Positions 34,407 through 64,000 of a stretch of 64,000 nucleotides of DNA are shown piece after piece. The DNA comes from Pagrus major (Eukaryota; Chordata; Actinopteri; Spariformes; Sparidae). Both the position numbers and the translations under genes were made by a program. The notes under the pieces were generated by a model, which was not told the origin of the DNA, ran no database searches, and was given only the letters and a program-made list of their open reading frames with translations. Positions within the stretch are counted from its first letter, which is position 1. Every line of letters begins with the position of its first letter. The stretch covers positions 7,194,436 to 7,258,435 of the forward strand of contig NC_133220.1 of assembly GCF_040436345.1 (NCBI RefSeq), given 5' to 3'.

Positions 34407-35802
34407 ATGAGCCCCACAGACAAGAAGGACAAACCTGCAGTTTACCAACGGGTCGTGTTGAAGAACGCCTCGCCGTATCACTACATGAAGGTCTGCCTGT
34501 AAGTCACCGTGACATGTTTTTTGGGTGATAATTAATATACATTTTTTTATTAATGTGCATATAATTCACTATTATTTATTATTAAAACGTTTTCATAGTG
34601 ATATTGTGGTTTGTATTCCTTAAAAGGTTATATAAATGTGTTGATAATACATGTCAATAGTAGTAACTAATAATAACTATAGATTCATCCCTCATAATAT
34701 TTCTGTGTGTGTTTAGTGTGCTGGAAGATGAATCTACCAGACTGAGCGCAGTTGATTTGAAGCAGTTTATCATCTCAGGTCTGAAGAGTCTGTATGGAGA
34801 GGTGAGATCATCACCACAGTCAGCTGAACACAGTGTGATCTGCTCTGACGCTGGGACAAACAGAAACTTAATAATACCAGATATTCCTTTTTTTTTGTCT
34901 TATGTGATAGCTGACTTTCTATTTTTGAGTTCTGGAGTGTTGATCAGACAGATCGTGGTGACATCAGGAAATTTTAATGAGCGTTTACACTATTTTCTAA
35001 CATTTTAGGTACGAAAAATGAATCGAAACATAGCCAGAAGATAATTCAATGATGAAAATTCTCATTAGTTGTCGCCCTCCAGTTCTTGTGATTGAGAAGT
35101 TCATGGTTTTGTTTGTCTGTTTGCAAGACATTTTTTCATACACTTGTATACGTTTTCTTCAGGTGGGAGCAGCGTTGACCTTTGACCTGTTGAAGTACGA
35201 TGAAGACACCCTCACTGCTTTTCTGCGTGTTTACAGCAGGTGAGGTCAACACCAGCAGAATGGGAATAAATTTTAATTTGTCCCGGATTAGATTTTTAAA
35301 AAAATGTTTGTTGTTGTTTTCAGGGGTTTGGTGAAGCTGTGGAGCTCCTTGACTCTGCTGGGCTCCTACCAGAACCAGGCCTGTGCCTTCAGAGTGCTGC
35401 AGGTCAGCAGACTTCACTTCATCTCAGTGTCCAGAAATAATCTTTCTGTCAGTCTGACTGACTAAAGGCACTTTTCCACAGCAGGATAGTGCAATCTAAT
35501 TTTACACAGTGTCCCAGCCTTTTTTGGAATCAGGATTGTAGATTCAGGACTTTAAAATGGAGTTCACTCTGGCAGGAGCTCGTATGGTTTGGATACAGTC
35601 TGGGGCGTGAATGTATATGTGGTAAATTGTATATTATTGCATGTATTGTGTTTATATTGAAGTGTTGAATCCGTAGAAGCTGTGAAAACAAACCTCCCTC
35701 TCAGACATTAAAGACTGTGTTATCTTTCTCTTATGTCAACTTCAGGTGTCTCCGTTCCTGCTTGCGCTGACAGGAAACAGTCGGGAGCTGCAGCTGGACT
35801 GA
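34407..35802 (+). CDS. rpp14: Ribonuclease P/MRP protein subunit p14
   Basis: Rpp14 is a small protein subunit of nuclear RNase P and MRP, acting in tRNA 5' maturation. Coding exons: 34407-34498, 34717-34801, 35163-35239, 35324-35402, 35746-35802, all in phase, giving 129 residues (human 124). Family blocks are clear: YQRVVLKNASPYHYMKVC, KYDEDTLTAFLRVY, GLVKLWSSLTLLGSYQ and CAFRVLQVSPFLLALTGN, ending RELQLD. The start ATG has A at -3 and lies in the second exon, whose acceptor is at 34351. The stop falls in the last exon, only 33 nt before the htd2 start, so both proteins are encoded by one mRNA. Upstream is the NRF1-type promoter at about 32990. Confidence 0.95.
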
Positions 35803-35835
35803 AGGAGTAGGAGGAGGATTGCTGTTTTCTTCAGG

Positions 35836-36321
35836 ATGAGTTTCATGTGGAGCAGTATCGTTAATAACTCTCGGCTCTGCCTCTCGTCCGTCGCAGCAGC
35901 TCCGTCCTCCTGTCGGCTGCTTCACATCGGACAGCGAGCCTCCCTCACCAAAGCATTCTCCTCCCGGGACGTGGAGCTGTTCGCCGAGCTCACAGGTGAC
36001 ACCAACCCCCTCCACCTGGACCCGGCCTACGCAAAGACCACCTCCTTCGAGACACCCATCGTCCACGGCGTCCTCATCAACGGCCTGATCTCAGCCGTGC
36101 TCGGCACAAAGATGCCCGGCCGTGGCTGCGTCTTCTTGTACCAAGAGATACGCTTCCCTGCGCCGCTCTACATCGGCGAGGAGGTGCTGGCTGAAGCCGA
36201 GGTCCGCAAGATCAAGATGTCGTTCGCCTTCATTGCGGTGACATGCTCCGTCAAGGACAAAGTGGTGATGGAGGGGGAGGTGATGGTGATGATGCCTGAG
36301 GATCAGCAGCAGAGGGAGTGA
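35836..36321 (+). CDS. htd2: Hydroxyacyl-thioester dehydratase type 2, mitochondrial
   Basis: HTD2 dehydrates (3R)-hydroxyacyl-ACP to trans-2-enoyl-ACP in mitochondrial fatty-acid synthesis, the pathway that yields octanoyl-ACP for lipoic acid. The frame is uninterrupted within one exon: 161 residues (human about 168). Residues 1-40 are rich in Ser, Arg and Ala with almost no acidic residues, as expected for a mitochondrial presequence. The hot-dog/MaoC-like hydratase 2 motif is [19 protein letters not shown], with the catalytic Asp and His, followed by [17 protein letters not shown]. It is the second cistron of the rpp14 transcript. The start has A at -3. Translation presumably uses leaky scanning, reinitiation or an alternative transcript; the sequence does not show which. 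Confidence 0.95.
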   Translation: MSFMWSSIVNNSRLCLSSVAAAPSSCRLLHIGQRASLTKAFSSRDVELFAELTGDTNPLHLDPAYAKTTSFETPIVHGVLINGLISAVLGTKMPGRGCVFLYQEIRFPAPLYIGEEVLAEAEVRKIKMSFAFIAVTCSVKDKVVMEGEVMVMMPEDQQQRE

Positions 36322-36570
36322 GAGGAGGAGGACACACCGTGCTGCTCGGCGTGTGTCAGGTTAATTTGGTTGAAAAAGATTTTTCTGCACGATGGAATTT
36401 GCTCCACGATGCTGTTATTTTTGTTTTTTATTGATCATGTACTTGAATCCTGGCAACAAGAAGTGCAACTGGACAGAGTGTTTACCACAGAGACATGTCA
36501 GTCGTTGAGGATTTATTTTTGTAGCGTGTTTAATTTGTAAGATCTGCCCTGTATTTTGTTTAATGTGTGG

Positions 36571-36576
36571 AATAAA
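36571..36576 (+). terminator. rpp14/htd2 polyadenylation signal
   Basis: AATAAA about 250 bp after the htd2 stop, in the context GTGGAATAAAAACG. It is the only canonical signal before the next element begins at about 36600. Confidence 0.7.
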
Positions 36577-36599
36577 AACGCTAAACAACAATTCTTTTT

Positions 36600-37043
36600 T
36601 TCAAACAATTGTCAATTAATCTGCCGATTATTTTCTCGATTAATCGATTAGTTGTTTGGTCTATGAAATGTCAGAAAATGGTGAAAAATGTTAATCAGTA
36701 TTTCCAAAGCCCAAGACAACATCCTCAAATGTCTTGTTTTGGCCACAATCCAAACTTACTCAGTTTACGGTTATTTAAAAAACACATTTATTTTTTTACT
36801 TTTTACTTATATAGTATTTGTTTTTGTTGATGCTTCTCTATTTTTGCCACCCTCTTTGCTGCTGTAATAATGGTAATTTCCCCATTGATGGACTAATAAA
36901 GGATTATCTCGTTACCTTAAAGGGGTTAAGAAACCAGGAAATCAGATTTATTTAGATTAATTCAGCTGAATTGATTATGAACAAAGTTGCTGATTAATTT
37001 AATAGTTGACAACTAATCAATTAATTGCAATTGCAGCTCTAGT
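36600..37043. mobile_element. hAT-like non-autonomous element (GGGCTGCAACTAA type)
   Basis: The left part reads AATTAATCTGCCGATTATTT then CGATTAATCGATTAGTTGTTT and AAATGTCAGAAAATGGTGAA. The right end, read in reverse, begins CTAGAGCTGCAATTGCAATT then GATTAGTTGTCAACTATTAA. These are the two recognisable ends of an abundant fish element whose terminus is CAGGGCTGCAACTAACG. A relative lies at 43344-43690. There is no coding capacity. The hAT assignment rests on terminus style and is tentative. Confidence 0.5.
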
Positions 37044-37630
37044 GTTTATCAGTATCTGTGTGGCCACCTGTAGTCTAACACACCTGGTTATTCAAATGTT
37101 GGCCTTGGATGGTGAAATCATAATCAGGAGAGCACCTGTGGTTGAAAAGTGTCAGCATTACAGTGTGAATCAGGAGCATGTTATTTATTTTTTTATTCAC
37201 TTTATTCATTCTTTATTTTAGCCTCGCAAACATGTTTGTTTTAGTTGTCATTATAAGCTCTTATAGTCTGTGTATTTATTTAGCTAAAGTGTTTATTTTA
37301 TCCTAAGTATTTTCCCCCATTAATCTTCTTTGGCAGTTCCTCTTCCGGACCACCAGGTGGCGGTGACGCGCACCTCACGTGGTTTTCCATCCTCCAATTA
37401 CGATGACAGAGCAGCCTGGTGACGTCAGAGCGGAGCAGCACTTCCTGGTTACGGTAAAAGCTAAAAGCTAGCAGCTATTTCGCTTCCTCGGGGTTTGTTG
37501 GTGTTCCTCCTCCTCCTCCTGCTCCTCCTCCTGCTCCTCCGGCGGGGTTCCTCCTCGGTGTCTTCCCCGCGGCTTCAGTCGGTGACAGACGGGACACTCG
37601 GATCAGACTTTCCCCGGTTAATCCTCCGGG
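37044..37630 (+). promoter_or_regulatory. pxk promoter region with CRE
   Basis: A perfect cAMP-response element TGACGTCA lies at 37420-37427, about 200 bp before the pxk start codon. An ETS-like CTTCCTG (about 37441) and GC-rich sequence with a (CTCCTCCTG) run (about 37505-37540) follow. There is no TATA box. The transcription start is probably between about 37440 and 37500. The part before about 37330 is AT-rich and shows nothing else. Confidence 0.55.
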
Positions 37631-54429
<16,799 letters not shown>

Positions 54430-57400
54430 CCCCGCCCATCTCCGCGACCTGTCCTCGACTGGCAAACTGTCACTACGGCAACATGACTGACCCGCTGGTT
54501 CTGCACTGTGGTCCGGACTGGTTCACGTCGACGCTCCTCGAGATGTGAAAAGGAATCACTAACAAAACAAAAAAAATCCAATTACCATTTTAGTTTTTAT
54601 TGCTTTTTCTGCTTTTAAATTTTAAAAATCTGTTGCTGTGGTTAGAGAGAGGAGAGGGAGGCTCTCAGTCGGCCCTTTCAAAAACTCTGGACAATCTTAG
54701 GCACCTGAAGGTTTGTCTCCTCTGACTGCTGTGTCACGAGAAGGCAGCCACCAGGCTCCAGATGGAAAAGAAGGTGGTAAACTCTAACCTGAGTGTGGTG
54801 AGCTTGTCTGGTTGAGGGGCTGCTTCAGCAGGTGGCCCGCTGGTTTTTTTCTGCTTTATAAAAGTGGATGCTGAACGTTTGGAAGTGGAACTTTTGGAGG
54901 CCGCTGGATGATGAGGTTGGATTTCCCGGATCCAAAACTCAAAACATCAGTGCTCTGACGCTGTCATGGCGCTGTACTGATCCCGATCCTGATCCTGGAG
55001 CAGCAGATAAATCGGCCCAAACTCCAGCTTTCTGTCTTTGAAATCATCCCTGAACACTCGAGGCTCTGCTGGGACCGTTTGACTGCAGGACGTAAGTGAC
55101 AAAGAACTCCAGAAAATCAACAGAGCTACCCTGCAAACAAAATGCACCATTATTAAGCAATTTCTGTCTATAATTAAGCCCCAAAAACAAACTTTTCTTG
55201 GAAACATTCTTCAATATAAAGGTACTAGAAGGAACTTTTAACTGGTTATGAAACAGTTGATTTAATACTGATGCCTCTCTATGACCTAAAAAAGCAAACG
55301 AGACCATCAGCGAGGAGACTCGTATTTCTGTATAAACATTGTAGTTATTCTTGGCGCCTGTAACCGGGTCAGATTCTGGCGTATCCGGGCTGACGAGTTA
55401 TAAAATCAAAACTACGTTTTATGGGGAAGTGCTGAGGATCAATTGAGAAGGAAAGAACAGATAAAACACAAGAATCAATTTTTAAAAAAAGGAAGTTCCT
55501 TGTAGTAGCTTTGATAAAAATAAATGTCGTATTAACACATGAAATGTTTCTGCATCTTGAAAAGAGAAAAACAAGGCAGAGCGCTGTATTGGAAACAAGA
55601 AAACAGGAAACTGATCTTAAAAATATTCACACGTAAGTTGATTTGCATTGAAAACAAATTGGCAGATTTGTGTTTTTGTTTAAAGAAAATACGACTCAAA
55701 TTATAGACAAAAGTGACTTAATAAGAAGGATGTTTGTTGCAATGTGTCACAATCTGTCGCCACAGTCACGGTGGTATCGCGAGACGTCCTGATCGGTCAG
55801 CTGTAGAGAAAATCTGAGCAACTCTGCAGCTGCTTCAGACCAAACCCGAGAGCGAACTAGTTTGCACGAGGTCGAGTGCAAAATGAAGAGCAGCACATAA
55901 TACTACAAAGCAGCTAACCGCCAAGTGTGTTTCCATCCATCATGGACATGTTTTTTGCACATAATAAAACTGAGTGGATTAAAAAAGAGAAAACACTGCA
56001 AAAAATGTTTACGCTTGGCTGAGATGGAAACGTTGGAGCTTAGATAAAAACAGGATACGACTGTGCAATGGATAAATCATAATATACGTTTAAACGTCCA
56101 CTCAGTCTTCCACTAAAGAGACTAAACATAGCTACAGATGCAAACCTCAGATCTGTGTGGAGCGACGAGGAGACTGTAACCTTCCTCAAACGGGCGCCAC
56201 CAGCTGTTGATCTCGATGCTCCCAATACTCGTTAACAGTAGTGGATAGAAAGGCACATTAATTCACGTTGTCTTTTGCCAATTCTCTGGAAATTTGTTTC
56301 ATTTGGACGGAAACTTGACAAACGGGATGTAAAAACAATCATAATATAAATCTTCTTACATCTCATCCTCTCATTCTTTATTTTTTTAAGTCGAGTCCTG
56401 GTAGGACTGGAGAATAAGACTACAAAACTGCTAGAAGCCAGAGAAGCACAATAAACGTTTCCGCCATTCTTACAGTGAAATTATCACCGTCATAACTTCT
56501 GCCTCGCATCAGTGAGAGGACACCACTGGACACATGTCGTTCCAGTTCAATTTAGCTGAACTTTGGCTGCTAAACGTGGCAGAGAAAGAAGTGTACGTGC
56601 AGCTGCTCTCTCCATTGGAAATAATGTCCTCGCTCTACGCGATGTCAAACTTGCACTTTTTGGTGTGAAAGCCTGTAAGACACAGATTCTGTTCTGACGT
56701 CCATTCTGTCCCAGATCAGAGCAACACGGACCCAACAGCGACGAGCCGCTCGGCTCTGATTGTATTAAGGGTCTGAAATTAATCTGATTTTTTTTTTTTT
56801 TTTCTTCCACCAATCTAAAACTTACATTTTGGTATATTTAATCTCCTGCCACCATAGCGGTGGCAGGAGATTAAAAATACCAAAATGTAAGTTTTAGATT
56901 TTTCAAAAACAGAATTAAATGTCATTATTCAACATGCACGACCCAGACAGCTGCTTTTGCAAGTTTGGGTCCGCTAACTTTAAAACGTTTCATCAGTTTT
57001 TAGACTTCCTGTGTTCCAGGCAGCTGTTGTTTCTCTGAAAAAAAGAAAAAGAGACTTGAAACTTGCTACAGAGTGAAAATCCGTCACAGTCGCACATTTA
57101 GTCAACATGACGTTACAGTCATGTGGTCGTTTGAAGTTTCCTGCAGGGACTGTATTAAACAATCATGAAAGCAACGCCTTTTTCAGTAACTGATTCTGTC
57201 CTGTCAGAGGTTCAAAATGTTAGTCAGGCACCCTCGAGTCGAAATTTGAATAATCTAGTACTCATAATAACTCACTGATGAGGACACACTCATATTAATG
57301 TTGAGGGTTTTTTTAAAAAAAACCCAAAATATATCAATAGAAAAGGAAAAGGGGGAATTGAAGCACAAGACAAAACAAAATGAGGAAGCAGGTTTGGGCT

Positions 57401-59598
57401 TGAAAAATTCAGATTTGGCAACGAGCCGACTCATTTATCAGATGACATGTTGATGTGTTTATAGCTTCATCACCGAGGAATGATTTTGAAACAGTCCCTG
57501 CTCACAAGTGCAGTATCACGAAACCATAATGTCATTTATATAAGATAAAAATAAACAATAAAAGCAAATAAATCTTTCTCTCTGCAGCAAGTTTCACATC
57601 TTTCACTCATTGGCAGCCTTGAAAGAAGAACATCAGGTCATCAGAGACGTGACATGTTTAACAAGCAGACAGAAATAGTTACACGTCCTGGTAACTTTGA
57701 CATTGATAACCTCCACAGCGCTCAGTTAACCGTCATTTGACGGCTGTCGAGGGTTAATTTCAGACCCTTATCGTGTTGAATCCTGTTATTATTTTTAAGT
57801 GTTTTGCTTTTGTTTTAATTGTGTCGTATTTTAATGTTTGTCGTTGTCACAGAGCTGAGATTCTTTTATTTTATTGTGCCATATGGATCCTTGTGCCTAT
57901 GGAAATCTGAATGTTTTTTTGTTATAATAGTGTGTGTGACAATATCTGTAACCACATCATTGGTATGTTTGAAGCTCTGTCTGAAGAAGATATTAACACT
58001 TTAGCACACAGGATGTTAAGCGGGGGAAAAAAAATGCTTTTCCCCAAAATGTAGAATTATTCCTTTAAAAGTGTGTGTGAGCTGCCGTGGACTGTCGGGG
58101 TAGAAACACATCATCATGAGGCCGCCAGGATCTACTTTTCTCCTAAACTTCAGCAGAATTGCCAGTGGAAGCAGCAGTAGCAGATCTGCACAGTCTGAGC
58201 TCTCATGAATCCCCACCTGTGGTTACCTGACATGCTGTGTGCTAAAGTGTTAGCCTATGTGGCAGACAGAGCGGCTATTGGAGCAGATTTTGTCGTGAAT
58301 CTTGAGTTCAGGTGAATTTTGCCGCCTGATGACTCTTTTCACGACAGTCCAAGTTTTAGCACTCGGAGCGTGTTTTTAACGGCCGCTCTTTGCCGAAATC
58401 GTTTGTTTGTATTGTTCAGTGCAATCCGGTCCAATGCGATGGTCTTGAATGGTCATTGAATTGTATCAGAATGTTTCTCTGCAGCACTTTACCCATGAAG
58501 ACAATTCCAGACGTGTTTGTGTTTGTGAAAACAATTCAGTTCAGACTTCCAGAGAAAATTGGTATTAAAAAAAACACTCTTCTTCAATCTCCAGGTCATT
58601 TAATGTTTCCACACAATAGATGGATCAAATGTTTTGTCCCAATCTCACCTTTAGGTAAAATCATCTCCTCTACATTTAATGCAGCTGCGAATATCCTCAT
58701 CATCAATATTGAAATAAAAAATAGCGAGCCTGCTGTGATGACATGATAACTGTATCAACCGAATGAATATTTGAATAAAAATGGTTCAGGAAAATTGAGA
58801 GTAATTTGTGTTTATTGCAAATACTTGTGGTGAACTGTTTTTTTTTTTCAACCCACCTTGGAAATATGGAAGATTTAAAATGCCTAAATACAATCAATTC
58901 AAGAAAATGAAGTAAAATACAATGCACTTTGTATGACAATTTATTTATGATAAGTCAAAGTTCCTATAACTTTTACTTTTAGTAAAAAGTTTGACTTATT
59001 ATTTGATCATTCTGACCATGAGTTATATTAAATATTTTTTTAATTTATGGAAATATTCCAGCAGTAGGAGAAGTGGAAAGTGAGTATGTTGATTTAACAA
59101 TTTCTATTTTCCATGAAGAAAAAACTTTGAAATATTCAGGTTTATAGATGATCAAAACATTTGAAAGATTTTGTTACTTTATATTCAAATAGTCAAATCA
59201 CAATTCAAAGCGAGCTGATTTAAGCTACATCAGTGCTATTTTCAGCTGCATTGGTCAAACAGATCAATAGATGTGTACTAATACGCTACACTATCAGTTT
59301 TCCCAACAGGGAAATCTTTAGCTACCACTTGCTGTTGGCAGCGCAGGCAACATCATTTTAAGCTTGGATTTTTCACATCTGCAGCTGCTACACATCTGGC
59401 TTAAGGGCATATGTTTATCTTGACACTATATGAAAAAAGCTTGACTTTCCAGTAATTCATTCATTAGTATTTTTACCCTTGTCATTGTCACATTTCATGT
59501 ATTTTTCCTCGTGGCAGCTTTGATCCTCCTCACACACAGACAGCTCAGGACAGTGTCCTTGGCTGCTGTTTCCTTTTTTTCACCCTGTGGCTGTTGAC
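54430..59598. other. pxk 3' UTR and pxk-pdhb intergenic DNA
   Basis: No gene is recognised. Candidate polyadenylation signals AATAAA are at 55519, 55963, 56450 and 57550; which ends pxk cannot be told from sequence. A strong hairpin lies at 56812-56900. The rest is AT-rich with short open frames lacking motifs. Confidence 0.55.
56812..56900. repeat. Near-perfect 42-bp inverted repeat (hairpin)
   Basis: The left arm 56812-56853 and right arm 56859-56900 are reverse complements with a single mismatch out of 42. They are separated by the five-base loop ATAGC. The arms run from AATCTAAAACTTACATTTTG to the inner CTCCTGCCACC. A T-run precedes the left arm at 56787-56803. It could be a tiny palindromic transposon remnant or, if transcribed, a source of double-stranded RNA. 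Confidence 0.95.
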
Positions 59599-59732
59599 CC
59601 CGCCTCCGTCTCAGCTGAACGCCTGTGATTGGCTCTGTGCTATGACACGTTCTGTCATGCAGCTGTGATTGGTTGGAATCCTACGACCTCGTTAGAGTCC
59701 CCGCCCTCTCCCCGGCAGAGGACAGGTTCAAC
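59599..59732 (+). promoter_or_regulatory. pdhb promoter (GC boxes and two CCAAT boxes)
   Basis: Two inverted CCAAT boxes (ATTGG at 59628-59632 and 59668-59672) are exactly 40 bp apart. They lie between GC-rich Sp-type sites CCCCGCCTCC (about 59599) and CCCCGCCCTC (about 59699). No TATA box is present. Paired CCAAT boxes suggest NF-Y control, typical of housekeeping genes. The start codon follows at 59733. Confidence 0.65.
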
Positions 59733-63646
<3,914 letters not shown>

Positions 63647-64000
63647 GTAACTGACTTGATTATTGCTGCTCCGTCAGCCTGATTAATGTGCCTACTGTTT
63701 CTCTTGCTGCATGTCTTCTTCTCACTAATTTATAGATCAATGCAGACTGTTTTTTAAAAAAGCAAATGTCAAGGAAATACCAGACAGCTGGCACGCTAGT
63801 TGTGCTGGTCATTTTATTCCCTCCAGTCTTTCAATTTTTTTCGTTGGCTGGTCTGCTAGTAGACTGACTGAAAGGCTTAACCTGGAATGTCTTGATTTTA
63901 AGATTTTGTTATGACATACAGCTCCCAACTCTCCTTGATGGTGTGAAATATCAGCAGTGAGTTTGGAGAACATTTAGGGCCACTTGAATAAAACTGTAAA

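Overview
This window is nuclear DNA from a ray-finned fish, most likely a spiny-rayed (percomorph) teleost. The evidence is vertebrate genes with short GT-AG introns, dense CA/TG microsatellites, fish-type dispersed repeats, a decayed Tc1-like transposon and a tandem array of fish-style TRIM genes. Every gene was identified by reading protein motifs and recalling family sequences; no database search was run.

Layout. (1) 1-2.96 kb is gene-poor and holds a Tc1 transposase fossil. (2) 2.97-5.9 kb on + is lmcd1 (PET plus LIM domains), with an unusually short second LIM domain. (3) 9.2-24.5 kb on - is a tandem array of about 2.24-kb units. It carries six intact intronless TRIM35-like E3 ligase genes (RING, B-box, coiled coil, PRY-SPRY) and one SPRY-only remnant. 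The copies are mosaics of one another, and two of them are almost identical. (4) 24.55-25.24 kb is an 18-bp minisatellite. (5) 27.4-31.9 kb on + is abhd6 (monoacylglycerol lipase). (6) 33.0-36.6 kb on + is one transcription unit encoding rpp14 (RNase P/MRP subunit) and, 33 nt after its stop in the same last exon, htd2 (mitochondrial 3-hydroxyacyl-thioester dehydratase). (7) 37.6-54.4 kb on + is pxk in 18 coding exons. (8) 59.7 kb to the window end on + is pdhb, lacking only its last coding exon.

The order abhd6 - rpp14/htd2 - pxk - pdhb matches human 3p14.3, so this is an old conserved block. The TRIM array lies between lmcd1 and that block. The conserved genes share a loose metabolic theme: lipid hydrolysis (abhd6), mitochondrial fatty-acid synthesis (htd2) and pyruvate entry into the TCA cycle through lipoyl-dependent PDH (pdhb). 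Mitochondrial fatty-acid synthesis supplies the lipoyl precursor that PDH needs. The TRIM genes probably act in innate immunity: all six promoters share an ISRE/PRDI-like motif about 95 bp upstream of the start codon, and their differences lie partly in SPRY loops.

The points most worth a second look are the mosaic TRIM array with its twin copies and its chimeric copy, the shared interferon-type promoter motif, the rpp14/htd2 bicistron, a near-perfect 42-bp hairpin downstream of pxk, complementary TG and CA tracts flanking pxk exon 9, and the truncated LIM2 of lmcd1.
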